From contig JAEZQN010000112.1 of assembly GCA_023441145.1 (NCBI GenBank), positions 1 to 8,278 of the forward strand: a stretch of 8,278 bases of DNA. Reading direction: 5' to 3'. The position numbers were made by a program, and so were the translations under genes. This stretch comes from Bacillota bacterium. Its GTDB lineage: Bacteria > Bacillota > Clostridia > Lachnospirales > Lachnospiraceae. The notes under the pieces are model-generated. The model had not been told where the DNA came from. It ran no database searches and saw nothing but the letters and a program-made list of their open reading frames with translations. Positions 1 to 6,193 of this stretch are shown in pieces (within the stretch, counting starts at the first letter, position 1; the number at the start of each line of letters is the position of its first letter).

Positions 1-227
1 AAAATAAGTTCTCCATCCTTTGGCTTGAATCCATCATATATTTCAAACCCCTCTGTCCCTCTTGTTAATAGCTCACCTTCGCCGCCGTCATGCCTAACAT
101 AGATTACTTCAACGCCATTATTACGAGCTTGATTGATTAATTCTTTAATACGCTCTTCAAAAAGCTCAAATTGATATAATTCTTTATGCATTATTAGTTT
201 TTGTGTATCCATTACTAAAAGTATCAT
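1..227 (-). CDS. isochorismatase-like cysteine hydrolase, N-terminal part (gene runs off the left edge)
   Basis: Seventy-five N-terminal residues are visible. The protein opens with MILLVMDTQKLIM, the first beta strand of the isochorismatase-like fold, in which Asp7 is the expected catalytic aspartate. A helix follows (about residues 17-36), then the second strand VEVIYVRHDGGEGE and a conserved-looking segment GTEGFEIYDGF. The catalytic lysine and cysteine lie beyond the window. Family members hydrolyse amides, imides or vinyl ethers (nicotinamide, carbamoyl-sarcosine, isochorismate) in the cytoplasm; the substrate cannot be assigned from this fragment. The ATG at 225-227 is preceded by GGAGAGGTG with good spacing, and an extended -10 box lies upstream. 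It is divergent in function from its neighbours and is separated from the next intact gene by decayed DNA, so no operon partner is visible. Family assignment is confident; a specific function is not. Confidence 0.85.
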   Translation of the reverse strand, partial: MILLVMDTQKLIMHKELYQFELFEERIKELINQARNNGVEVIYVRHDGGEGELLTRGTEGFEIYDGFKPKDGELI

Positions 228-254
228 TCTAACACCTCTCCTTATCCAAATTAA

Positions 255-290
255 TTCATTTATTATAACATATGACTTCCCACTTTGGAA
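255..290 (-). promoter_or_regulatory. candidate sigma-A promoter of the isochorismatase-like gene
   Basis: Reading the minus strand, TGTTATAAT gives a perfect -10 hexamer (262-267) with an extended -10 TG. A weak -35-like TTCCAA (285-290) sits 17 bp upstream. The predicted start near 255 gives a leader of about 28 nt carrying the GGAGAGGTG ribosome binding site. This is a motif match only. Confidence 0.5.
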
Positions 291-335
291 CAATATTTTA
301 CATATAATTCTATTATTCTATTTGAATGATGGGTT

Positions 336-355
336 AAGACTTTAGAAGACTTTAG
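336..355. repeat. perfect 10-bp tandem duplication (AAGACTTTAG x2)
   Basis: Two abutting identical copies occupy 336-345 and 346-355. The second copy reads directly into the open frame of the 346-438 coding scrap. Removing one copy would shift the upstream frame, so the duplication may be one of the lesions that broke the former gene. Confidence 0.8.
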
Positions 356-438
356 GAGGACATCTGTTTAGTTCTGACTTCATTACAAAGAGTGATGCGG
401 ACAAAATCCTAGGCTTGAATGAGTCAAAGGAGGAATGA
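346..438 (+). pseudogene. short C-terminal coding scrap, unidentified
   Basis: A plus-strand frame following an in-frame TAG encodes about 30 residues, with SSDFITKSDADKILGLNE near its end, then KEE and a TGA stop. The composition (charged, helix-forming, ending in an acidic tail) looks like the C-terminus of a real protein and not like random translation, but I do not recognise the family. No start codon or ribosome binding site supports it as an intact small gene. Its stop overlaps the ATG of the next scrap, an arrangement typical of a former operon. It is probably a remnant left by deletion of the upstream part. Confidence 0.25.
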
Positions 439-530
439 GCTGTACTCATATGAAGACCGCATCCCCTATGTTTTCTATTTGTTTTAAAATTTTTCACATT
501 GATACTTACTCTTTTTTCTTACTTAGCTAG
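435..530 (+). pseudogene. possible small ORF or truncated gene start, 31 codons
   Basis: The ATG at 435-437 overlaps the preceding stop (ATGA) and is preceded by AAAGGAGG with suitable spacing, so the 5' end looks like a genuine translation start. The peptide begins MSCTHMKTASPMFSICF and then degenerates into an AT-rich stretch ending at TAG. The good start with an unconvincing end suggests the 5' stub of a truncated gene; a real small protein is the alternative. I do not recognise it. Confidence 0.25.
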
Positions 531-535
531 AGATT

Positions 536-870
536 TTATATGTCTCCACTCAGACTTGTAAGGGATCTCTCCGTATCGAATCCCTCCGGATACCGCTTTT
601 TCAATTTCTCAATATTCGCCTGTAAGATATCCTCCAACAGAATCTCCAGAACTGTCGCCGCCTCACCAGATACTAGGCCATATCGTCCAGTTCCTTTTCC
701 AGATGCTCCTTGTCCAGTTCATGTCCCTATGCCATCCACTTGTTCACGATATCAATAGTCTCCCCTGACTTGTCACAAAGCCCCATGACACTGTTGATGA
801 GTACCTCTTTTCTAGATAATTCTGGAATCAGCGTGGTCATGGCCAGCTACTGGTATTCATTGATTGTCAT
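536..870 (-). pseudogene. MazG-like nucleotide pyrophosphohydrolase, degraded
   Basis: Read on the minus strand from the ATG at 868-870 (AGAGAGG upstream) to the TAA at 536-538, this encodes a full-length MazG-like protein of about 110 codons in decayed form. MTINEYQ opens it. Then come ELSRKEVLINSVMGLCDKSGETIDIVNKWMA, split here as ELSRKEVLINSVMG and LCDKSGETIDIVNKWMA, then LEKELDDMA, AATVLEILLEDIL and finally KKRYPEGFD. Intact relatives are metal-dependent NTP pyrophosphatases used for nucleotide-pool cleaning and common on phages and mobile elements. Lesions: in-frame TAG at 847-849, 727-729 and 673-675 (the last replacing the usual Trp of the AWYL motif), and a one-base deletion between 663 and 664. 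The expected ESGE metal motif reads KSGE, losing one glutamate. It cannot make a normal product. The assignment rests on recalled family consensus. Confidence 0.8.
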
Positions 871-957
871 AGTTCCCTCTCTTGAAGAATTCGTCGTCTG
901 GTTGGGTGATTCTTTATTAATTATAGTTTAGGGTTGCGGTTGGGAATAGGGGGTGTT
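871..957. other. intergenic gap between the MazG ghost and the membrane-protein gene
   Basis: I see no hairpin with a T-run here, although this is where the sigma/membrane-protein operon should terminate on the minus strand. Either termination happens inside the pseudogene region or the original terminator has been lost. Confidence 0.3.
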
Positions 958-2478
958 CTAGTTGAATAGCTCAGCATGTTTTTCATTTGGAAAACATAGT
1001 AGTTGGTCTTGAACGGTTATAAATACACCCGCCTTAGGCCAACCGTTTGTCAATCTTGTCTCCATAGCGGTCATAGCTGGGTACTGCAGCCAGCTGCGCT
1101 GATGGGTATAATTAAACCAAGCTTCGATAGACCACCCATCTTGAGCTTCATCTATAGGATAAGCTACATATCCTCTCTGCCGGTCACTATCGTGTGGCAT
1201 GGAGAATGTTGCGAAAACGTCCATACTACTCTGATTTCCCCATAGAAAATCATTAGATGTATATGTCTGTGAACCCAAGGAATTATAATCAGAAACATAG
1301 GTCTGTCCGTTTTTGTCATATAACACACGCCCTGTCACCTCCCCGCCTGAATGCCATCCGTCATCGCGATAAGCAGGCCAGAGTTGTATCGATTCGGTAC
1401 CATAGAAACCAGGATCTGTAGTCCAGAGAAAATGATGGAATATGATCCATCGCTCGCGTTCACCGGGAATTTGAACTCCAACGCCAGTAATTCGCAATTC
1501 TTTTACATCATAAACGGTGTCACAACTTGTATAATACCCCTCTCTCGTTATCTCAGTTCTACCGTCATTCACTGGCTCATCCGTAATATGAACAACAACC
1601 TGCAACGCACCCTCACAGGCAACAATATCCTCAGTACTAAGGTCACCTAGGACATTCTCTGGGAATCCAAGGCTAAGAAGATGAGATTCAATCTCCTTAA
1701 CATTGTCATGTTCAGATGCATTAAGCCTGGTCCATTCCATAGGATAACTTCCACCGAATACATAGCCACAACAAAGCCCTACCCCCAAGGTTAGTATTAA
1801 TACGATTACGATGCTGCGGTCTGTCACTTTGATTGGTACCGGATGGATGGCATATCCTGCTTCGTCAAGTTCTTTGGATAGTTTATATAGACTACGAATG
1901 ATAAAAACATATATGACAATCATTGCTAACGCAATTATTATTCCACTATACTGAACGAAAGCAAGCACACACGTAAACACATACCATACGATCAGAGCAA
2001 CTGCTCCCCCCGCATGAGGCGGCACCTCTGCTTTCTGTTGCACTGATACAATTCCACGCCAAAAACAAATGAATTCAATAAGCAGTAGAACCAGTTCTAC
2101 AAGCTTCAGCATCGATAAGATATCTGAAATAGATACAGTACTTTGAATGATTGTTGTATTAAGAATTAATGTACCCAAAACATATACTGCTCGTATGACT
2201 GATACAATAAAACAAATTCCAAACCACTTATTTTCGTACTTCAATGTACGAAATCCCAGCAACAGTAAAATTATGCCGATGGTAGGAAACATATAGTTGA
2301 GATACCAGAATTCTAATGTAATTGTAGTTAATGCCATACCAATCAGAACACGGTTCATTGACTTCTTCCAAGGTGTTACTTTTCTTACTATATCATCAGG
2401 TGGTAATTCAGAAAGGTTACTTTCAAGCATGGTTTCAAACTCTTGATCATCCACTGTTTTCCATTCACGATTGCTCAT
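958..2478 (-). CDS. multi-pass membrane protein with large extracytoplasmic domain, probable sigma-factor regulator
   Basis: The protein has 506 residues from the ATG at 2476-2478, which has AGGAGG eight nt upstream. An upstream TTG at 2484 is only 2 nt from that site and is less likely. Layout: a charged cytoplasmic N-terminus (1-41, motifs EFETMLES and LPPDDIVRKVTPWKKSM), about seven hydrophobic helices (roughly 43-62, 64-77, 85-105, 122-140, 157-176, 178-195, 222-243), and a 260-residue polar C-terminal domain rich in Trp, Tyr and Gly. An odd helix count places that domain outside the membrane. The gene starts 14 bp inside the sigma-factor gene, implying translational coupling. By position and topology it is probably an anti-sigma or sensor that holds the sigma factor until an external signal arrives (inference). 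It lacks the HxxxCxxC motif of zinc-binding anti-sigma factors. I recall similar proteins beside clostridial sigma factors, but no named function. Confidence 0.75.
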   Translation of the reverse strand: MSNREWKTVDDQEFETMLESNLSELPPDDIVRKVTPWKKSMNRVLIGMALTTITLEFWYLNYMFPTIGIILLLLGFRTLKYENKWFGICFIVSVIRAVYVLGTLILNTTIIQSTVSISDILSMLKLVELVLLLIEFICFWRGIVSVQQKAEVPPHAGGAVALIVWYVFTCVLAFVQYSGIIIALAMIVIYVFIIRSLYKLSKELDEAGYAIHPVPIKVTDRSIVIVLILTLGVGLCCGYVFGGSYPMEWTRLNASEHDNVKEIESHLLSLGFPENVLGDLSTEDIVACEGALQVVVHITDEPVNDGRTEITREGYYTSCDTVYDVKELRITGVGVQIPGERERWIIFHHFLWTTDPGFYGTESIQLWPAYRDDGWHSGGEVTGRVLYDKNGQTYVSDYNSLGSQTYTSNDFLWGNQSSMDVFATFSMPHDSDRQRGYVAYPIDEAQDGWSIEAWFNYTHQRSWLQYPAMTAMETRLTNGWPKAGVFITVQDQLLCFPNEKHAELFN

Positions 2479-3040
2479 ATCCAATACCTCCTAAGATCCT
2501 GCGAAGCTTCTTTTTTAACCGATAGAGTTTTCCTTCAACAGCTCTCTCGGTTGTGCCCATTTCAGAAGCAATCTGGGCAGTTGATTGAAAATAGTAATAT
2601 TTTCTATAGAATAACGTCCTTTCTTTCGGAGACAGCAGCTGCAAAGCGCGATTAATCGCATCCATTCTTTCTTCTCGTATGACTGTATCTTCGGGAGTAG
2701 ATTCGGGCGATGGCGTGTCTACTGGAATATCCGTTGTTCTACTATGTATGAGAATTTTCCTTTTATAGTTTATCGCTCCATTTCTAGCAACTGCGGTTAA
2801 CCAAGATGTCCAACTTCCGCGCTGAGCATCATACATTGTTATTTTCTCCCACACTCGCATTGTAACTTCAGACAGGCAGTCTTCCTGATCCTGTACATTT
2901 TGCAAAATAGGAGCAATGATGTATCTAATTAACGCACCATAATGTGTTAATAATTCATCCATGCCTTTCCCGTCTCTTTGAAGTAGTAGCTCGATTATTT
3001 CCTGTTCTCGGATACCATCGCCTCCTCTCATTGCTGTCAT
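2465..3040 (-). CDS. sigma-70 family (ECF-like) RNA polymerase sigma factor
   Basis: This is a compact two-domain sigma factor. Region 2 spans about residues 27-95, with the core-binding segment DQEDCLSEVTMRVWEKI and the -10-recognition helix GSWTSWLTAVARNGAINYKRK. A Pro/Glu/Ser/Thr-rich linker follows (about 101-120). Region 4 spans about 126-183, with LSPKERTLFYRKYYYF and the helix-turn-helix STAQIASEMGTTERAVEGKL leading into a basic tail. It directs RNA polymerase to a dedicated promoter set. The downstream membrane-protein gene overlaps it by 14 bp and is probably its regulator. Start choice is uncertain. The ATG at 3038-3040 and the one at 3029-3031 have no good ribosome binding site, whereas AGAGGAGG at 3021-3028 sits 7 nt upstream of an ATC codon (3011-3013). 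That start would give a 182-residue protein beginning (M)REQEIIELLL, which fits the family better. Confidence 0.9.
   Translation of the reverse strand: MTAMRGGDGIREQEIIELLLQRDGKGMDELLTHYGALIRYIIAPILQNVQDQEDCLSEVTMRVWEKITMYDAQRGSWTSWLTAVARNGAINYKRKILIHSRTTDIPVDTPSPESTPEDTVIREERMDAINRALQLLSPKERTLFYRKYYYFQSTAQIASEMGTTERAVEGKLYRLKKKLRRILGGIGYEQS
3021..3028 (-). promoter_or_regulatory. strong Shine-Dalgarno pointing at an AUC start for the sigma factor
   Basis: AGAGGAGG on the minus strand is followed, after 7 nt (CGATGGT), by ATC in the sigma-factor frame. The site lies inside the frame if translation begins at the ATG at 3040, where a strong Shine-Dalgarno would have no purpose. The ATG within the spacer (GATGGT) is out of frame. 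This suggests initiation at AUC, or a former ATG mutated to ATC. Confidence 0.45.
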
Positions 3041-3047
3041 TTACTTA

Positions 3048-3053
3048 ATTATA
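3048..3053 (-). promoter_or_regulatory. candidate -10 box for the sigma/membrane-protein operon
   Basis: The minus strand reads TGTGTATAATTAAG, containing a perfect TATAAT. No convincing -35 is found 16-18 bp upstream. Transcription would start at about 3040-3041, on top of the first ATG, which favours a downstream translation start. A TTGACA lies further up (3100-3105) but has no matching -10 at 16-19 bp. Confidence 0.35.
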
Positions 3054-3122
3054 CACAAGTTAACAAGAAAACCCACGAATTGTTTGCAATGTACCGATTT
3101 GTCAATATCTACCAAAAGAATA

Positions 3123-3314
3123 TCATATCTCATATCTCATTATTCTTTTGTATAAATTCCTCCACTTTTTGCAATCAGCTATTTCATGCCCCAAGTATTT
3201 ATTAGGAACTTTATTTAGTCCTTAGCCCGAATCAATGCCACATTCATTACGAAGTAACTGATTATCTTTCTTACCAAACTGCGAAAATCGAGCGTACGCA
3301 TCCCATTTGAGAAG
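3123..3314 (-). pseudogene. unidentified minus-strand coding ghost
   Basis: A minus-strand frame ending in TGA at 3123-3125 reads KWDAYARFSQFGKKDNQLL, then RNECGIDSG, an in-frame TAA, and LNKVPNKYLGHEIADCKKW followed by RNLYKRIMRYEI. Both halves have the amino-acid balance of real protein (charged, aromatic, low in Leu/Ser runs), and the frame continues across the single stop. I do not recognise the family, and no start codon or ribosome binding site was found. It is probably the C-terminal remnant of a decayed gene; chance open frame is the alternative. Confidence 0.3.
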
Positions 3315-3427
3315 TGAAAGTAAGGATTAGAAATTTTTATTTCTATATACACTGCGAGAGAAATTTTGTGATTAATTTAGTAATCAGTTATTTTCCCTCC
3401 CAAATATATATCAGATGGCATAGACAG

Positions 3428-3523
3428 ATGAAACAATTCATCTCAGACTACTTGAAAGCACTTTGACAACTGAATATGCGTATTAGAAAAGATGTTGGAA
3501 TGTCGTTACAGAGAGAAAATTAG
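3428..3523 (+). pseudogene. possible small helical-protein remnant
   Basis: From ATG 3428 the frame reads MKQFISDYLKAL, an in-frame TGA (3464-3466), then QLNMRIRKDVGMSLQREN and TAG. The YLKAL-x-QLNMRIR pattern resembles the helical N-terminus of small phage or mobile-element proteins of the DUF1492 kind, but the stretch is too short to assign. It overlaps the start of the integrase relic in another frame. There is no ribosome binding site. Confidence 0.18.
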
Positions 3524-3788
3524 CAGGAATTCAACAGCAGCTTATTATGAAGCTCTGTATAAGGTAAGCAAGAAGTTAGGCTTATCCTTAAGTAACAATC
3601 ATGCATTCCGTAGATAAAAACTTTAAGCTTTATACATTCGCTGATAAAGACGAATACTTGGATAATATCTACGAGAAATGGGATTCTTTCAACAATGAAA
3701 CCCGACCAGAAGAAAGGGGCCCTTGGGGTACCTCAAAATTATTGACTTTGAAACACAAAAAAGAACTCTGAATCCCTACAATTCAAAG
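3480..3788 (+). pseudogene. tyrosine recombinase/integrase, C-terminal relic with internal deletion and frameshifts
   Basis: Three consecutive plus-strand frames read like the end of a phage or conjugative-element integrase. Frame one (3480-3614): EKISRNSTAAYYEALYKV, then KKLGLSLSNNHAFR, in which HAFR is the box II HxxR. Frame two (3619-3720): FKLYTFADKDEYLDNIYEKW and DSFNNETRPEERG, with the nucleophile tyrosine expected in LYTFADKD. Frame three (3723-3788): LGYLKIIDFETQKRTLNP. In intact enzymes roughly 30-40 residues, including the LLGH segment, separate HxxR from the tyrosine; here they are almost adjacent, so an internal deletion is present. A one-base loss around the GGGCCC at 3718-3723 explains the last frame change. 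The N-terminal and core-binding domains and box I are absent. It marks a former mobile element at this locus. Assignment is from recalled motif layout. Confidence 0.65.
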
Positions 3789-4000
3789 CTCTCAGCTAAA
3801 TCATTATACTACGTAAGATGGGAATTGACTCAATTTGCTATTCCAAAACATGATGATAAAAAGAGGCTTTTTAACACGTTATCTACGAGTACAATAAAAC
3901 TTATTTACTTAGCCTTTAATACTTCTTTCCATATTACTCTCCCTTAAGCAGCTCGATTACGAGGTTTGATTTGATTATGGCACTAAAATTTCTTAACCAA
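3789..4000. other. gene-free stretch after the integrase relic
   Basis: An open plus-strand frame continues from the integrase relic to 3947 but loses protein-like character after about 3790. I found no family motif, ribosome binding site or convincing start on either strand. It is probably decaying mobile-element DNA. Confidence 0.4.
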
Positions 4001-4043
4001 ATAAAAATGACTTAATTACAAAAACTAATTTAGTAATTAAGCC
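4001..4043 (-). terminator. rho-independent terminator of the sugar operon
   Basis: Inverted arms at 4009-4019 and 4033-4043 form an 11-bp stem (one G-T wobble) around a 13-nt loop. On the minus strand the stem is followed by ATTTTTAT. It lies 15-58 nt past the epimerase stop, where the operon should end. The stem is AT-rich and therefore modest in strength. It could act weakly in the other direction, since a T-rich stretch also follows on the plus strand. Confidence 0.7.
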
Positions 4044-4058
4044 ACTTTATTTTAAATC

Positions 4059-4655
4059 TTACTTACAGAAGATTCCTCTACCCATAATAATTTTGTCAGC
4101 GCCTGCTTCAACTACAAGATTTAACTCTTCCTCCCTAATGCCGCCATCAACCCATATTTCTTTGCCAACGTATTTCTTTGCCTTTTTAATTTTCTTCAGA
4201 ACACTAGGGCAAAAGATTTGACCTTCACCATCTGGCTCGGATGTCATAAGCAATATATAATCTAGTCTGTCAACAAACATCTCAATCATTTCTACTGGGG
4301 TCGCAATGTTTAATGCAATTCCTGCTTTCATGCCCATACGATGTATTTGACACAAAACTTCCATGGGATATTTAAGAGTCTCAAAGTGCACTGCAATGTT
4401 GCTGATACCGTATTCTGACAATTGGTCTATATATCTTTCTGGATGATATGCAAGAATATGAACATCCAATAATTGTGTTGCGACACTTGAGATAGCTTGT
4501 ATCGTTTTCATTCCAAAAGTAATATTAGGTACAAAATTTCCATCTTCAATATCAAGATGTAATCGATTCCATCCTTTAAGTTCTTCTATCGTCTGTCCTA
4601 GCGTAAGCATATTTCCTGAAGCTATGGAAGGAATAATCTCATATGTTTTATTCAT
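4059..4655 (-). CDS. ribulose-phosphate 3-epimerase family protein (sugar-operon paralogue)
   Basis: This is a 198-residue TIM-barrel protein, a little shorter than the usual 215-225. Family active-site residues are all in place: Ser10 (IIPSI), His33 and Asp35 in HLDIEDGNFVPNITFG, His66 in LDVHILAYHPERYI, and Asp170 in VDGGI, giving the metal site and the two acid/base aspartates. Phosphate-binding segments are GGI (171-173) and MGRGIF (191-196). The family interconverts ribulose-5-P and xylulose-5-P, or allulose-6-P and fructose-6-P (AlsE type). The flexible lid loop, usually NPGxGGQ, reads SEPDGEGQ here (139-146), so the substrate may differ from the housekeeping enzyme. Its ATG lies 8 bp inside the kinase gene, so it is translationally coupled, and it is the last gene before the terminator. 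A dedicated catabolic epimerase downstream of a xylulokinase-like enzyme makes metabolic sense. Confidence 0.85.
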   Translation of the reverse strand: MNKTYEIIPSIASGNMLTLGQTIEELKGWNRLHLDIEDGNFVPNITFGMKTIQAISSVATQLLDVHILAYHPERYIDQLSEYGISNIAVHFETLKYPMEVLCQIHRMGMKAGIALNIATPVEMIEMFVDRLDYILLMTSEPDGEGQIFCPSVLKKIKKAKKYVGKEIWVDGGIREEELNLVVEAGADKIIMGRGIFCK

Positions 4656-6174
4656 AATCTTGCCACTTTCTTACATTATGAGCCTGAGCCTTATATAAAG
4701 GTTCTAATCTATCATATAATTGCTTGTAGATTTGATAATAATCACTATATAATTCTTTTAGACTTTTATTTGGTGCAGTAATGCATTCCACTTTTATTAT
4801 AGCTTTTGCTGCTTCTTCAAATGAAGAATAACTATGTAATCCAACAGCTGCAATCATCGCTGCACCAGTAGCAGGAGCTTCTTTCACATTTGTAGTAACT
4901 ACTTCAGCTTGAAAAATATCAGCCTGTATTTGGCACCATAACCTACTAGAAGCACCTCCACCTGCGGCTATCACTTGATTTATTGTAACACCTTTATTTC
5001 GTAGAATTTCTACTGTATCATTTAAGCTATATGTCACACCTTCCATAACGCTACGGCATATTTCTTCTTTCCCATGTCTAGTAGACAATCCAAAAAAGAC
5101 ACCTCTTGCATCAGGGTTTGGATGTGGCGTTCTTTCACCATTGAGATAAGGTAAAAAAATCAACCCTTCACTTCCTGGCACAGCATTCCCCGCCCATCTT
5201 GTCATATCATCATAGGAACATTGTTTATTATTAGAAAATACGGAATTTTTCAACCATTGAAATGCTCCTCCTGCCGTTAACGTACAACCGTACACACTCC
5301 AAGTATTTGGAACACTATGACAATAGGACAGAATTGCATGTTGCTGACTATCAATAATACAAGTGTCACTATAGGAAAAGATACACCCAGATGTTCCAAT
5401 GGTTGAGGCTATCTTTCCTTTACTAACAACACCTAAACCAATGGCTCCACACATCTGGTCTCCACCACCTGCAACAACTGGAATCCCTTCTTGTATATTT
5501 AAATAGTCAGCCGCCTCTTTACTAACTTTACCAATAATCTCAAATGATTCTGAGACATGTTTTGGGACGATACTCCGTGGTATATCCAATTTATCAAACA
5601 TATCCCAATCCCAATCTCTTTTCTCTGTAGAAAACAGCATTGTACCAGTGGCATCGGTAACATCAATATTATATTCACCTGTGAGTTTAAATTTTAGATA
5701 ATCTTTTGGAAATAATACATGTGCAATCCTATCATAAATATCAGGTTTGTGTTTCTTTAACCAACATAGTTTTGGTGCCCAATAGCTTACAAGGGGATCA
5801 TTGGCTGTATGATCTAAAATGTACTGTCTACCAAGTTTATTTATAATCTCGTCCGTTTCTTCACCTGATCTTTGATCCATCCAAATAATGCAATTGTCTA
5901 TTACTTGATTATTATCATCAAGCAGTACTGAGCCCAACATTTGACCAGATATCCCAATTCCCTTAATCATAGTATTGGGACACTTTTTTTGTACATTTTC
6001 AATTGCTGTTTTTGTGCCTTGCCACCACTCTATTGGTCTTTGCTCGACGTAACCAGGCTTCGGAAACATGACACTAATGTCGCTACTGCCTAAACCAAGT
6101 ATTTGTCCAGCTTCTGTGATGAGTGCTACTTTTACACAACTAGTACCCAAATCAATTCCTAAAAAAGCTTCCAT
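4648..6174 (-). CDS. FGGY-family carbohydrate kinase, xylulokinase-like
   Basis: This 508-residue protein is the usual length for xylulokinase. The N-terminal actin-like domain has the phosphate-1 loop GIDLGTSCVKV (6-16), GISGQM (74-79), WMDQRSGEE (98-106) and the catalytic-base Asp239 in VVAGGGDQMCGAIG. The C-terminal domain has the phosphate-2 motif TIGTSG (258-263), GLIFLPYLNGERTPHPNPDARG (split as GLIFLPYLNGERTP, 337-350, and HPNPDARG), and the adenosine-binding GGGASSRLW (405-413). It phosphorylates a ketose using ATP, most likely D-xylulose to xylulose-5-phosphate, in the cytoplasm; related ketoses or alditols are possible within FGGY. AGGAGG lies only 3 nt before the ATG, unusually close, but no other start fits the family N-terminus. 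It sits 19 bp after the oxidoreductase gene and overlaps the epimerase gene by 8 bp, an arrangement that feeds product directly to the epimerase. Confidence 0.88.
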   Translation of the reverse strand: MEAFLGIDLGTSCVKVALITEAGQILGLGSSDISVMFPKPGYVEQRPIEWWQGTKTAIENVQKKCPNTMIKGIGISGQMLGSVLLDDNNQVIDNCIIWMDQRSGEETDEIINKLGRQYILDHTANDPLVSYWAPKLCWLKKHKPDIYDRIAHVLFPKDYLKFKLTGEYNIDVTDATGTMLFSTEKRDWDWDMFDKLDIPRSIVPKHVSESFEIIGKVSKEAADYLNIQEGIPVVAGGGDQMCGAIGLGVVSKGKIASTIGTSGCIFSYSDTCIIDSQQHAILSYCHSVPNTWSVYGCTLTAGGAFQWLKNSVFSNNKQCSYDDMTRWAGNAVPGSEGLIFLPYLNGERTPHPNPDARGVFFGLSTRHGKEEICRSVMEGVTYSLNDTVEILRNKGVTINQVIAAGGGASSRLWCQIQADIFQAEVVTTNVKEAPATGAAMIAAVGLHSYSSFEEAAKAIIKVECITAPNKSLKELYSDYYQIYKQLYDRLEPLYKAQAHNVRKWQDYE

Positions 6175-6193
6175 GTTCCTCCTATATGTTATC

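Noticed and set aside
540..931. Two plus-strand open frames of 72 and 73 codons
   Set aside because: They are shadows of the minus-strand MazG-like pseudogene, whose reading gives recognisable family motifs; these frames give low-complexity Ser/Pro-rich peptides with no supporting start sites.
1003..1650. Plus-strand open frames inside the membrane-protein gene
   Set aside because: They are antisense shadows; the minus strand encodes a coherent 506-residue protein with membrane helices and a good ribosome binding site.
2331..2655. Plus-strand open frames across the sigma/membrane-protein junction
   Set aside because: They are antisense to two well-supported overlapping genes and have no family features.
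3100..3105. TTGACA as the -35 of the sigma-factor promoter
   Set aside because: The hexamer is perfect, but no -10-like sequence lies 16-19 bp downstream; the closest TATAAT is far outside usual spacing.
3123..3142. CATATCT-type short repeats as a CRISPR or iteron array
   Set aside because: Only a couple of adjacent short AT-rich copies are present, with no spacers or regular period.
3371..3386. Hairpin TGATTA-loop-TAATCA as a terminator
   Set aside because: The stem is only six AT-rich pairs and is followed by a broken T-run, with no intact gene ending just upstream.
3723..3947. Plus-strand 74-codon frame as an independent gene
   Set aside because: Its first 22 codons are the shifted C-terminal tail of the integrase relic; the rest has no protein-like character, and the TTG start has no ribosome binding site.
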